Source of the DNA: Bacteroides cellulosilyticus
Lineage (GTDB): Bacteria; Bacteroidota; Bacteroidia; Bacteroidales; Bacteroidaceae
NCBI RefSeq assembly: GCF_020091405.1
Contig: NZ_CP081903.1
Location: forward strand, 3,472,501-3,536,500
Direction: 5' to 3'
Length of the DNA: 64,000 nucleotides
Part shown: piece by piece, positions 37,001-45,340 of the stretch
Position numbering within the stretch: position 1 is the first letter of the stretch
Layout: each line of letters opens with the position of its first letter
The notes under the pieces: generated by a model
What the model saw: only the letters and a program-made list of their open reading frames with translations
Told to the model about the DNA's origin: nothing
The model's database searches: none
Translations under genes and position numbers: made by a program

Positions 37001-37165
37001 GTTGCTGGTGCCTTTCTGCACTACGCTCGCACCGATAACCGATTCTCCTGTGGCGTCCTTCACCACACCTTTCACAGTGATATTCTGTGAAAATGCCCAT
37101 AGAGGTATCAGGCATAATAAGAATAGAAGCCCCAAAGGCTTAAAACAATAATTTGTGCATTTCAT
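34022..37165 (-). CDS. susC: SusC/RagA TonB-linked outer membrane transporter (locus 2)
   Basis: 1047 aa. Signal peptide ending WAFSQ (about residue 27). CarboxypepD_reg-like domain (about 30-110, VVKDATGESVIGASV), then EVVVVGYGQMKRSDLTGSV and the plug (about 118-235, with PIFVIDGVVVDA and VIMITTKRG), then the barrel, ending GLNVSF. First gene of the SusC-SusD-SGBP-GH10 operon. Its promoter region holds a 20-bp palindrome and further TGTTAC half-sites, likely the operator of the divergent regulator. Confidence 0.95.
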   Translation of the reverse strand: MKCTNYCFKPLGLLFLLCLIPLWAFSQNITVKGVVKDATGESVIGASVVQKGTSNGIITDIDGNFTLNVPSNSTIVISFVGYKTQEIPVAGKTQINVTMKEDTEMLDEVVVVGYGQMKRSDLTGSVVSVNDQAIKKSVPTSIDQVLQGRAAGVQIQANSGTPGASSAIRIRGINSLNATNQPIFVIDGVVVDAATDDETNNPLSSINPSDIVSMDVLKDASATAIYGARASNGVIMITTKRGQAGEATITYDSYIGWQNMPKHLDMMNLREYAEHHNARAAAGIVTQSSAFVRPDMLGEGTDWQDELFQNAMMTSHNLSITGGSDKATYAISAGYLDQDGIALGSGFKRLSLRGNLDAQVKKWLKAGINFSLADSKQKVGCDNNIIMNALQQQPSVAVTNADGGFDGPDDVWMPVNPVAYATIRDNYNKKINFRFNTYLEATLLDGLSFKTELSADYNLNKFYYYEPDYKFGVITNDTRTGRWTKTDTKYWSWRNILTYNKTFAQVHSINVMLGQEMSQSHWETQVSNATGYLSNSTKDPSAGDVSKSSGTGSQSDNSIASFFGRAFYSYDDRYLLTATLRRDGSSKFARGNRWGWFPSAALGWKLSNESFLKDNDVINNLKLRFGWGATGNQNVENWAYMAMLSSKTTPWGVGVLTGNTPNPELKWETTYSTNIGLDLSLFQNRIEFIADVYYKKTKDLLLQLPLPSYLGSAGAGSASNPWANVGSLENKGIELTLNTVNIDKKGFQWRSNFVFSLNRNKVLELDTESASIEKTYSVGSENSVVTRTVVGQPIGQFWGYKVIGRFDKAEDFYYKDKEGNVKPVALPAGSSIEEGKTWIGDYIFADLNNDGVIDNNDCTFIGNPEPKFTYGIGNTFSWKGFDLTIFLSGSYGNDVLNYNRRYIENPRVNSNLLKSAANYAVLERINPDGPDDFRNLRVANTSTTLPRISASTTNANNRVSDLYIEDGSYLRIQNISLGYTLPKKWVNKLNLQNVKVYANLQNVYTWTNYSGYDPEVGCMYGDALMNGLDYGRYPSPRIYTFGLNVSF

Positions 37166-37299
37166 ACTGAAATTAATTTAGTTGGATAACAATAATATTC
37201 TCTTTCTTTATTAAAGATGTGAAGACATGTTTTTCATTTTCAAGTTTCCATATTTACATTTATCAAATTAAAGGGTTAAACATTGCTTTTCGCTTGTGA

Positions 37300-37307
37300 C
37301 AAAGGTA
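37300..37307 (-). promoter_or_regulatory. -7 promoter motif for the SusC/SusD/SGBP/GH10 operon
   Basis: The minus strand reads TACCTTTG (TAnnTTTG), giving a leader of about 130 nt before the SusC ATG. The palindrome at 37347 would sit about 50-70 bp upstream of the transcription start, a normal place for an activator. Confidence 0.55.
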
Positions 37308-37346
37308 TTTTATAAAATGGAGAAACAGGTATTTAATTGTAGCCTG

Positions 37347-37406
37347 TGTTACATTTAAATGTAACATGACTTTTCCCTATGTTACAAAATCATTTGCTGG
37401 TGTTAC
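37347..37406. promoter_or_regulatory. Candidate operator: TGTTAC palindrome and half-sites
   Basis: 37347-37366 is a perfect 20-bp palindrome with TGTTAC at its left end and GTAACA at its right. Further direct TGTTAC copies lie at 37380-37385 and 37401-37406. Direct-copy spacings are 33 and 21 bp, near multiples of the helical repeat. AraC-type DNA-binding domains of hybrid two-component regulators usually use such repeats, so this is the best candidate site for the protein at 37750. Confidence 0.6.
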
Positions 37407-37458
37407 GTCCCGCGGTTGTTGATGCCCGAAAGATAAATAATTAAGTGATAAATCCCAT

Positions 37459-37602
37459 ATTCCTTTCACTTATATCATTTATTCCTTTCATCTGCATCAA
37501 TAAGAGGGCTGATGCAAAAGGTGGCATCTTTTGCTGTAAAAGATGCCATCTTTTGTATCATTAGATGCCACCTTTCGATGTAAAAGATGCCATCTTTTGC
37601 AA
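37459..37602. repeat. 22-bp-register repeat array D
   Basis: The near-palindromic core AAAGATGCCATCTTT or a variant has its centre at 37524, 37546, 37568 and 37590, exactly 22 bp apart. The first copy is the complementary form GGTGGCATC. In the same register further left, ATTCCTTTCA occurs at 37459 and 37481. Not coding. Unlike arrays A-C it lies between divergent promoters, about 120 bp upstream of the regulator's -7 motif. Confidence 0.85.
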
Positions 37603-37718
37603 TGAATGTATAAGGCTTCCTGGTGAAAGGGTTTAAGGTTCCGTTCCTTTAGGTATAATGCGGAAGAGATAAAGAGCATATATGCAATGGCTTCCCTGCC
37701 CATTTCGAAAGTTTTTCT

Positions 37719-37726
37719 TATCTTTG
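37719..37726 (+). promoter_or_regulatory. -7 promoter motif for the hybrid two-component regulator
   Basis: TATCTTTG (TAnnTTTG) 24 bp before the ATG at 37750, giving a leader of about 17 nt. No clear -33 box, which suits a weakly expressed regulator. Confidence 0.55.
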
Positions 37727-37749
37727 CTTGCCTTTAAGTATAAAATGCC

Positions 37750-40700
37750 ATGAAAACAGTTCTTAACAAAGTCCTCCTTATAGTCTTATTGCTGTGTTTG
37801 ACTGTCCTGCCTTTGGCGGCACAAACCGGTAAGTTCTATTCTACTAATAACGAATTGTCCAGCAGTCTTATCAACCAGATCTTTCAGGATAAGCGCGGGT
37901 TTATCTGGATAGCTACTGAGTATGGACTGAACCGCTTCGACGGACTTCGCTTTTCTAACTATAAACATGTGTCCGGCGATTCCACCTCCATCAAAAACAA
38001 TTATGTGCGCACGCTTTTTGAAGACAGTCGGCAGAATTTGTTGGTAGGTTGCATTGACGGGTTGATGAAGTATGATTCGGAAACGGATACTTTCCGGGAG
38101 ATTCCAATGATACGCGCGGGCAAGCGGGTTTTTCCGCACATCACGCAGATGCAGAAATTGCATAATGGTGAGATCTGGGTGGTAACTACCGGACAGGGTA
38201 TTTTCCGCTTGGACGAAGAGAAGCAGCAGGCGGAGTCCATTGATGCCATCATGAGGCAAGTGAATTATAACTTCCAGTCGAATTTATACGAAGATTCTGA
38301 TTATAATATCTGGATTGGTACGGAAGGGCATGGGCTGATTTGCTATCTGCCCGCTACGCAGGAAGTTCGTGTGTTCAGATATCCGGTGATTAATGATAAC
38401 TATGTGTCGGCTATCGGTGAAGATAAGTACGGGAATCTGTTCATCGGCACTCAAAAGCATGGCTTGTCCCGTTATGATCGTGAGCAGAACCGCTTTATTC
38501 CTGTACCCTATACGGGTAGCGAGGAGTTGTCCATCTATTGTCTGACGCTGGTGGACGACCGTCTGCTGATAGGCACCGACGGCCAGGGCCTGAAGACTTA
38601 CAACCGGATGACCGGGAAGATAGAGGATTATAGCATCAATTCCGCGCCGCTGGATTTTTCGGAGGGAAAGATACACGCTATCATGGAAGACCGGGACAAG
38701 AACCTGTGGGTGGGGTTGTTTCAGAAGGGTATTGTACTGATGCCGAAGCAGGAGAATCCGTTTGAGTATTATGGCAACAAGTCCATTTATTATAATCCCA
38801 TCGGACAAGGATGTGTAATGTCCATCTATCAGGACAGTAACCGTCACCTGTGGGTAGGAGCGGACAATGAGGGAATCTTTGAACTGGATGCGGAAGGAAA
38901 GAGGCTGCGGCATTATCAGCCCGGCAATAACCCGCGTTCGATGGCTAATACTATTATGTGTATGTACGAGGATACGGACGGAGATTTCTGGCTCGGCACG
39001 TACACCCGGGGACTGGCAAAACTAAACCGGAGAACCGGTGAGTGTGAATATCCGCTACCGGTGGATAATGAGAAGATTTTCTCGATTACGGAAGACCGGC
39101 ATAAGAACCTTTATATCGCTACTTTCGGTTCGGGTTTCTACCGCTATAATCTGGTGACGAAGGAGTTGAAGCATTATGAGTCATCTAAAGACGAGTCGGG
39201 CGACCTGACCCGGAATGAACTGGCAAATGACTGGGTGAACTACATCTTTTGTGATAGTGAGGGAATGATCTGGCTGGGGCATTATAAAGGTATCAGTTGC
39301 TTCAATCCGGTGAATGAGAGTTTCATTAACTACCGCAATGTGAATACTCTGATTGAAGACCGGGTGGGATATGTCTTGCAGGAAGACCATGCCGGAAATA
39401 TTTGGGCAGGTACGACGGACGGACTCTATCGCTTCAACAAGAAGACCGAAGAACTGACCTGTTTTACGGTGGCGGATGGTTTGCCTAATAATGTAATCTG
39501 TGGAATTTGCGAGGATGAGGAACATAATATGTGGATCAGTACCTATATGGGTATCTGTAAGTATAATGTTGAAAACAACCGTTACATCAATTATTATGCG
39601 GGCGACGGATTGCAGGGAAACGAGTTCACGCACGGCGCATTCTATAAAGATCAGGCGGGAAAAGTCTATTTCGGCGGTATAAATGGTATTACCTATTTCC
39701 AGCCTTTATCCATAGGGAGTGTGCTGAAAGACACCAAGGTCTGGATTACGGACTTCTTTATCTTCAATCAGCCTGTGCGGAAAAATACGCGTTCGGGAAG
39801 ACATACCGTTATCTATACGTCTGTGACGGATGCGAACATGTTTCAACTGGCTCATTACGATAATACGTTCAGTATCGTCTTCTCCACGTTGCAGTATAAC
39901 AATCCGGAGCAGATATCCTATCAGTATAAGATTGGAGAACTGAGTAACCAGTGGCTTAGCACCGAGCCGGGTGTGAACAGGGTGACTTATAATAATCTTC
40001 CGCCGGGCAAATATACTTTCCATGTGCGGGCGCTGAGTCACGGCAATCTTTCGGAGATACGTACGGTTAAGATTCTGATTACTCCGCCCTGGTATGAAAT
40101 GTGGTGGGCATATTGCATTTATGTTTTTCTGCTCGGCTTGCTTGTATTGGGCATTGTGAACTATATCCTGTCGCGTATGCGCCACCGCCGTGAAATCATG
40201 AAGCGCGAACATGCCGAACAACTGAATGAAGCAAAGCTGCAGTTCTTTATCAACATCTCGCATGAAATACGTACTCCGATGACGCTGATCATTAATCCCC
40301 TGGAGAAATTGTTGGCTGAAAAGAAGGGAGGGGAAGTACAAAAGACTTATCTGATGATTTACCGGAATGCACAACGTATTCTTCGTCTGATAAATCAGTT
40401 GATGGACATTCGTAAACTAGATAAGGGACAGATGTTCATGAAGTTCCGTGAAACGGATATGGTTGGTTTCATTGATGATGTGATGCTTACCTTCGATTAT
40501 ATGGCGCGGAAGAAGAAGATACATTTCAGCTTCGAACACACTATGCCGCAGTTGAAGGTATGGGTGGATATGAATAACTTCGACAAGATATTGATGAATA
40601 TCTTCTCCAATGCCTTCAAGTATACACCGGAGCAGGGTGAAATTACGGTTTCGCTTTCTACCGGGCGCGATGCCACCCGTCGCGATCCTCTGAAGGAATA

Positions 40701-41853
40701 TTTTGAAATAACGGTCACGGATAGTGGTATCGGACTCGACCGGGAGAAGATAGAGCGTATATTCGAGCGTTTCTATCAGATAGATAATGATGTGACGAAG
40801 TCGAATTTCGGTACGGGTATCGGCTTGCATTTGTCCCGTTCATTGGTGGAACTGCATCATGGCATTATCTTGGCAGAGAACAGGGAGGATGCTCCGGGCA
40901 GTCGTTTCGTGATTCGTATTCCTTTAGGTTCAGCCCATCTGCGTACGGACGAACTGGAAGATGTGGAAGCACTCATCACCCCTCATGCCGTGCTGGTTAA
41001 ACCGGAAAAAACGGACTTGGAGGAAGTCTTTGAAGAAGGAGAGGGTGAAGAGGATGAGGAAAGCAAGAAGACCGGTAAGGCAAAGAACCGTATGCGCATA
41101 TTGATAGTGGAAGATGAGGAGGAGATTCTTTCTTATCTGAAAGAAGAATTGGAAGGGGACTATCGGATAATGACCCGGAAGAATGGCAGGGAGGCTTATG
41201 ATACTATTCTTGCAGATACTCCTGATCTTGTAATCAGCGATATTATGATGCCGGAAATGGATGGTCTGTCACTTTGCCGGAAGATTAAGCAGAATACGAA
41301 TGTCAATCATGTGCCTGTAATTTTATTGACTGCCAAGTCGAAACCCGAAGATACCATGGAGGGAATGGCAACCGGTGCGGATGCTTATATGGTGAAGCCT
41401 TTCAATACGGAACTGCTGAAGAGTACGATTGCCAACTTGCTTGCTAACCGTAAACTGCTGAAGAGTAAATTCAGTGGTGCACAACAGCAAGAGGACAAGG
41501 TGCAGAAGCTGAGCATGAAATCGGCGGATGAGATATTGATGAGCAAGATAATGAAGGTTATCAATGAGAACCTTTCCAATCCGGATTTGAATGTAGAGAT
41601 GTTGGCGGCAAATGTCGGTTTAAGTCGCGTCCATGTACATCGGAAGCTGAAAGAACTGACCAACCTTTCGGCACGTGATTTTATCAAGAATATCCGTTTG
41701 CAACAGGCTGCCGCACTGCTGAAAGAGAAGAAACTGACGGTTTCCGAAGTGGCGTATGCTACGGGGTATACGAATCTGTCACATTTCTCCAGTTCTTTCA
41801 AGGAGGTGCATGGGATGTCGCCTAAGGAGTATATGTTGGCGCATCAGGGGTAA
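37750..41853 (+). CDS. Hybrid two-component system regulator (HTCS)
   Basis: 1367 aa. Signal peptide (about 1-25, ending PLAAQ), 14 or so propeller repeats in the periplasm (GFIWIATEYGLNRFDG, HLWVGADNEGIFELD), Y_Y_Y domain (about 724-775), one membrane helix (about 783-806), HisKA with phospho-His838 (NISHEIRTPMT), HATPase (NAFKYTPEQGE, DSGIGLDREKIERIFERFYQ, GTGIGLHL), receiver with phospho-Asp1164 (VISDIMMPEMDG) and C-terminal AraC-type HTH (about 1265-1365, ATGYTNLSHFSSSFKEVHGM). All signalling modules are intact in one chain. Divergent from the SusC locus 2 operon, which it very likely activates on sensing a xylo-oligosaccharide. Confidence 0.96.
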   Translation: MKTVLNKVLLIVLLLCLTVLPLAAQTGKFYSTNNELSSSLINQIFQDKRGFIWIATEYGLNRFDGLRFSNYKHVSGDSTSIKNNYVRTLFEDSRQNLLVGCIDGLMKYDSETDTFREIPMIRAGKRVFPHITQMQKLHNGEIWVVTTGQGIFRLDEEKQQAESIDAIMRQVNYNFQSNLYEDSDYNIWIGTEGHGLICYLPATQEVRVFRYPVINDNYVSAIGEDKYGNLFIGTQKHGLSRYDREQNRFIPVPYTGSEELSIYCLTLVDDRLLIGTDGQGLKTYNRMTGKIEDYSINSAPLDFSEGKIHAIMEDRDKNLWVGLFQKGIVLMPKQENPFEYYGNKSIYYNPIGQGCVMSIYQDSNRHLWVGADNEGIFELDAEGKRLRHYQPGNNPRSMANTIMCMYEDTDGDFWLGTYTRGLAKLNRRTGECEYPLPVDNEKIFSITEDRHKNLYIATFGSGFYRYNLVTKELKHYESSKDESGDLTRNELANDWVNYIFCDSEGMIWLGHYKGISCFNPVNESFINYRNVNTLIEDRVGYVLQEDHAGNIWAGTTDGLYRFNKKTEELTCFTVADGLPNNVICGICEDEEHNMWISTYMGICKYNVENNRYINYYAGDGLQGNEFTHGAFYKDQAGKVYFGGINGITYFQPLSIGSVLKDTKVWITDFFIFNQPVRKNTRSGRHTVIYTSVTDANMFQLAHYDNTFSIVFSTLQYNNPEQISYQYKIGELSNQWLSTEPGVNRVTYNNLPPGKYTFHVRALSHGNLSEIRTVKILITPPWYEMWWAYCIYVFLLGLLVLGIVNYILSRMRHRREIMKREHAEQLNEAKLQFFINISHEIRTPMTLIINPLEKLLAEKKGGEVQKTYLMIYRNAQRILRLINQLMDIRKLDKGQMFMKFRETDMVGFIDDVMLTFDYMARKKKIHFSFEHTMPQLKVWVDMNNFDKILMNIFSNAFKYTPEQGEITVSLSTGRDATRRDPLKEYFEITVTDSGIGLDREKIERIFERFYQIDNDVTKSNFGTGIGLHLSRSLVELHHGIILAENREDAPGSRFVIRIPLGSAHLRTDELEDVEALITPHAVLVKPEKTDLEEVFEEGEGEEDEESKKTGKAKNRMRILIVEDEEEILSYLKEELEGDYRIMTRKNGREAYDTILADTPDLVISDIMMPEMDGLSLCRKIKQNTNVNHVPVILLTAKSKPEDTMEGMATGADAYMVKPFNTELLKSTIANLLANRKLLKSKFSGAQQQEDKVQKLSMKSADEILMSKIMKVINENLSNPDLNVEMLAANVGLSRVHVHRKLKELTNLSARDFIKNIRLQQAAALLKEKKLTVSEVAYATGYTNLSHFSSSFKEVHGMSPKEYMLAHQG

Positions 41854-41888
41854 GTTTTAGGAATTTATTTATTATTGAGCGGTTATGA

Positions 41889-41979
41889 ATCAGTTACGAG
41901 CTACAGGCTACAAGCTACAAGTGCCTTTCGGAACATAGCGCAGCTACTTGTAGCCTGTAGCCTGTAGCTCGTAACTGAT
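41889..41979. repeat. Inverted repeat with GAGCTACA/AGCTACAAG arms (hairpin element 1)
   Basis: 34-bp arms (41889-41922 and 41946-41979) with one mismatch, built of short units like GCTACAAG repeated in tandem. The 23-nt loop holds CCTTTCGG and AGCGCAGC. Lies between convergent genes, so it can act as a two-way terminator. Shares its centre with elements at 45159-45340 and 54176-54280. Confidence 0.8.
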
Positions 41980-42002
41980 CAGTTTTGCTTTATTGCCAAC
42001 CT

Positions 42003-43922
42003 TCACTTACAAAAACTTGATTTAGCCACTCCTTTTAGTACCACATTATTAATATTTACCTGTGCCGCTTGTGCATCAGTTATCACTTCTTTCTTGGCTA
42101 ATCTTTCCGCAATCAGGCGGAAGTAGCCTTCCTGGCTTTCTTGCAACCGCCCATCTGCCGTAAATGAGTTTTTGAAGTGTTTCGGTTTAGGAACGATAGA
42201 AGCCAGGAAAATACTTTCTTCTAAACTTAACTGTGAGGGGCGTTTGTTAAAGTAGAAAGATGCCGCTTCGTGGATGCCGTAAACCATAGGCCCCCATTCC
42301 GCTATGTTCAGGTAAACTTCGTACATGCGTGCCTTCGGAGTGAGGTGTTCGGTTTCGATGAGCCAGACGATAAGCGCTTCTTCCAGTTTGCGGGCAATGT
42401 TTTTGTTACGGTTCAGGAAAACATTCTTCACCAATTGCATGGAGATCGTGCTACCTCCGCGGGCAAACTTGCGAACTTCCAGGTCATGAATCAGAGCTTC
42501 TCGCATGGCATCCGGAAGGAATCCCCGGTGATAGAAGAAAGCTCCGTCCTCGCTCTGCATGACAGACATTTGCAGCAGAGGAGAAATACTGTCCAAGGGT
42601 GTGAAATTCTCCCATGACGGACCGACTGGGAAGGTGTATACGGGTTGTCCGCTCTCGTACGCTGTATAGATAAACTCATCGGACATCTTACCTAAATCCG
42701 TCTTTCCATAGTGGAGAATACGGAAATCTTTTTCTTTCAGTTCCGACTCAAACTTCAAGCTATCCAGTTGCGAGAAATCCACATCCAATAGAAAGTGATA
42801 AGCTAATTGTCCGGTAGTACCGAGACCTTCCAGGTTTTCGAAAAGTCCTTTGGGCAATGAACCGAACAACTCTTCCGAAGGGAACCAGGGTTTCCGAACA
42901 GAAGCTATAAAATGCCACTCTTTCTTGCCTGTACTTTTTCCGACACGTTCTGCCTTTAAATAAGGATGGAAGGTCAGTGCATTGAAACGTACAAGGCTGG
43001 TACTATCCAGTTCTACGGCTTGCGGACTGACATTTACGTGGAAATCCAGTTGTCCGCGATCCAGGTTGATCGTCTCGGGCGACAACCGCTTATGATATAC
43101 CTGCAATCCCCGTACTTCCGATTGGCCAACCAGATATGTGAGCCCGTTGCTTGCTTTTTCTTGTGAGAAGTTGCACGTCAGACTGTCGAACTGTACTTCT
43201 GCACCGAATCGGCGGTGGATATAAGGAACAGTCAGTTGTGGAGCATGTAAAGTTGCATGCAATCGCCTTTCCGAAGGATTAAATTCTCCTTCGGTATTCC
43301 ATTGTTGGTTCAGGCTGTCTTCCAGAACTGTTATTTCTGATTGGAAATGATAGTCATCAATCACAAAGCGGGGAATACGGAAGCTGACGAAATTACGGTC
43401 TTTCCGCTCAGTGATTGTAAGATGGGTGAGTTCACCGTTTCCGGGTAACAGGCCGAAAAGGAGATTTAATGTTGTATTGATGCGACGGGTGTAATCGGTA
43501 CTGGTATTGCTTTCATTGGAGGCAGTTACTTCGGAAGAGGGCAGGAAAAGGAAATCATAGTTGGCTGTAGAGTCTTTTTTTATGAAATTGAGTGAGAGTC
43601 CGTCCAGGCGGACTTCTTTGATCTTGATATCTCCCCACAGCAGTTTCCAAAGACCGATACGGATATTGAGAGATTGAAGGGAAAGCAATGTATCTCTTTT
43701 CTGTGGAACCACATTCAGTCCGTCGATAGAAATCGTATTCAACCCCTTCATGTGGAGTTTATTGTAACTGATGTCCAATCCGTAACGCTGTTCCAGTCTG
43801 ACAATGCGTTTATCTGCGATATGGCGCAGTAGGCTTCCCCGGAAGATGAAAATACCTGTTGATAAAAGAAATAGCAGCATGAGACATGCTACTATTACTT
43901 TGGTTATTTTTCGTTTTATCAT
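42003..43922 (-). CDS. AsmA-like / GT51 peptidoglycan glycosyltransferase fusion
   Basis: 639 aa. An N-terminal membrane anchor (about 7-29) leads into a beta-rich AsmA-like region (about 35-430; IKIKEVRLDGLSLNFIKK). The C-terminal part is a monofunctional transglycosylase domain of family GT51: catalytic Glu458 in QSEDGAFFYHRGF, then GGSTISMQLVKNVFL, KLEEALIVWLIE and YLNIAEWGP. No transpeptidase domain. Polymerises lipid II into glycan strands at the outer face of the inner membrane. The AsmA-like extension is unusual beside E. coli MtgA but appears in Bacteroidetes homologues. 5 bp after the permease gene, so co-transcribed. Confidence 0.85.
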   Translation of the reverse strand: MIKRKITKVIVACLMLLFLLSTGIFIFRGSLLRHIADKRIVRLEQRYGLDISYNKLHMKGLNTISIDGLNVVPQKRDTLLSLQSLNIRIGLWKLLWGDIKIKEVRLDGLSLNFIKKDSTANYDFLFLPSSEVTASNESNTSTDYTRRINTTLNLLFGLLPGNGELTHLTITERKDRNFVSFRIPRFVIDDYHFQSEITVLEDSLNQQWNTEGEFNPSERRLHATLHAPQLTVPYIHRRFGAEVQFDSLTCNFSQEKASNGLTYLVGQSEVRGLQVYHKRLSPETINLDRGQLDFHVNVSPQAVELDSTSLVRFNALTFHPYLKAERVGKSTGKKEWHFIASVRKPWFPSEELFGSLPKGLFENLEGLGTTGQLAYHFLLDVDFSQLDSLKFESELKEKDFRILHYGKTDLGKMSDEFIYTAYESGQPVYTFPVGPSWENFTPLDSISPLLQMSVMQSEDGAFFYHRGFLPDAMREALIHDLEVRKFARGGSTISMQLVKNVFLNRNKNIARKLEEALIVWLIETEHLTPKARMYEVYLNIAEWGPMVYGIHEAASFYFNKRPSQLSLEESIFLASIVPKPKHFKNSFTADGRLQESQEGYFRLIAERLAKKEVITDAQAAQVNINNVVLKGVAKSSFCK

Positions 43923-43927
43923 ACTCT

Positions 43928-45139
43928 TTACTTTTCTCTGTTTCCTTTCCAGATGGAGAGAACTTTCTTTCGTATCAGGAGGATGTTTAAAGCGGATACC
44001 ACTATAAATAAGATACTTCCGGCAAGGATACAGGGCAGAAGAGAGCCTGTTTCCAGTTGTGGAATAAGAGTTTGCAGGACTCCGGTGTAGTAAGATCTTA
44101 ACCAGACTACACCAATGACGGCGAGGAGCAGTACCAGTAAATTCAAGCCTACAGTCAATACATGATAGGGCAATGCGACTTTAGAAGGGCTGTAACCTAT
44201 TAATAGCAGGTTTTCTAACTTTGCCGTATTCTTCTGAAGCAGCAAGAATACACTTAACATCAGGATATAAAAAGACAAGATACTGATAAATAGTCCTACC
44301 CCCGAAACAATACCTGTGATGAGGCGGAGGAAATAGGTTGTTTTTCCGGCATCCAGATTGTCTCCTTCGGTTTCATAGTTCTTTTGTTGGAAGTAGTCGG
44401 TGATGGCTGTATCTGTGGGATTCTTTACTTCCACGATGAGGCGGGAGGGTTGCGCTTCCCGTTCGGGGGAGAAATTCTGATTTGCCCACTCCATAAAGGA
44501 TTGAGGAACAAGGATGGTATTCAACCGGTTGGAGAAACCGACGATATTTCCTTTGTATTGTTCTGCACGTCCGTTGCCACGCATGTTGATATCCATTTGT
44601 ATCAGTCCCATCACACCTTCCGATAATTTCGGCAAGTTACGGCTTTGCGCAAAACCAAAGTTGTAAAGGTTCAGATAATTGCGGGGAATGATGATAGGTA
44701 TGGTTTGTGTACCTTCATCAAAGTGCCACTTGTCCAGGCTGACATCGACAAAAGCATCGGGAACAGATTCAAAAAACATATCCGTAGAAATACGGATACC
44801 GGCTTGTTGCATTCCCAACCCTGCCGATACTTTGAAAAGGGTAGGTGTGAAGGCGCCTACGCTGCGTGTAAAAGGTTGTGCTTCCAGCTCCTTGATTTCA
44901 TCTTTGGAAAAAGTATTGCTTTGTCCGGTAATGCTGCCAAGAGTGCTGATCTTTTTGGTAGCGATGATATAATCCTTCTTCATGAAACTGTCTCCCTGCG
45001 TGAAGACGGGAAGAACGTCTTTATAAAATTGCACGCTCAACAGTACAATCAGCATACCGAAGATGTTGGCGAGAAAAAAGCCACTTAATTGTCCGATGCT
45101 GATGTGCTGGCGAAGAAGTTTCCAAACAAGCTTGTTCAT
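43928..45139 (-). CDS. FtsX/MacB-type ABC transporter permease
   Basis: 403 aa. One N-terminal helix (about 18-40), a large periplasmic domain (about 45-265), then three helices (about 270-300, 318-345, 362-390), the usual FtsX-like arrangement. Pairs with the ATPase at 45338, though the two genes are split by 198 bp of nested inverted repeats. Substrate unknown. Such systems move lipoproteins, act as mechanotransmitters or control cell-wall hydrolases, and the neighbouring transglycosylase suggests an envelope role (inference). Confidence 0.8.
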   Translation of the reverse strand: MNKLVWKLLRQHISIGQLSGFFLANIFGMLIVLLSVQFYKDVLPVFTQGDSFMKKDYIIATKKISTLGSITGQSNTFSKDEIKELEAQPFTRSVGAFTPTLFKVSAGLGMQQAGIRISTDMFFESVPDAFVDVSLDKWHFDEGTQTIPIIIPRNYLNLYNFGFAQSRNLPKLSEGVMGLIQMDINMRGNGRAEQYKGNIVGFSNRLNTILVPQSFMEWANQNFSPEREAQPSRLIVEVKNPTDTAITDYFQQKNYETEGDNLDAGKTTYFLRLITGIVSGVGLFISILSFYILMLSVFLLLQKNTAKLENLLLIGYSPSKVALPYHVLTVGLNLLVLLLAVIGVVWLRSYYTGVLQTLIPQLETGSLLPCILAGSILFIVVSALNILLIRKKVLSIWKGNREK

Positions 45140-45158
45140 TGAAATTATATGTTTTTGT

Positions 45159-45340
45159 TAAATGATAATTTAGCGGCAAAGCGCGATAAGTAACGAGCTA
45201 CAAGCTACAAGTGACAAGTACCTTTCGGCGTGATAGCCGGGCGAATTATTATTCGCCCACGAGTACAGCGCAGCAACTCGTTACTGGTAGCTCGTAGCTC
45301 GTAACTTAATTTAGCGGCGAAGCCGCTAAATTATCATTTA
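45159..45340. repeat. Nested inverted repeats (hairpin element 2)
   Basis: Outer perfect 19-bp arms at 45159-45177 and 45322-45340 (the right arm is also part of a local palindrome around GCGGCGAAGCCGC). Inside, GTAACGAGCTACAAG-type arms recur near 45190-45212 and 45280-45305, and an 8-bp palindrome GGGCGAAT/ATTCGCCC lies at 45239-45258. The centre holds CCTTTCGG and AGCGCAGC as in element 1. Falls between the ATPase and permease genes of one operon and reaches 3 bp into the end of the ATPase gene. Confidence 0.8.

Larger units (their letters stand above)
37166..37749. other. 584-bp divergent regulatory region between SusC locus 2 and its regulator
   Basis: No gene. In order: SusC -7 motif (37300-37307), TGTTAC palindrome and half-sites (37347-37406), repeat array D (37459-37602) and the regulator's -7 motif (37719-37726). 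Confidence 0.7.

Noticed and set aside
38284..38913. Long minus-strand open frame inside the hybrid regulator
   Set aside because: Antisense to conserved propeller repeats; no independent signal.
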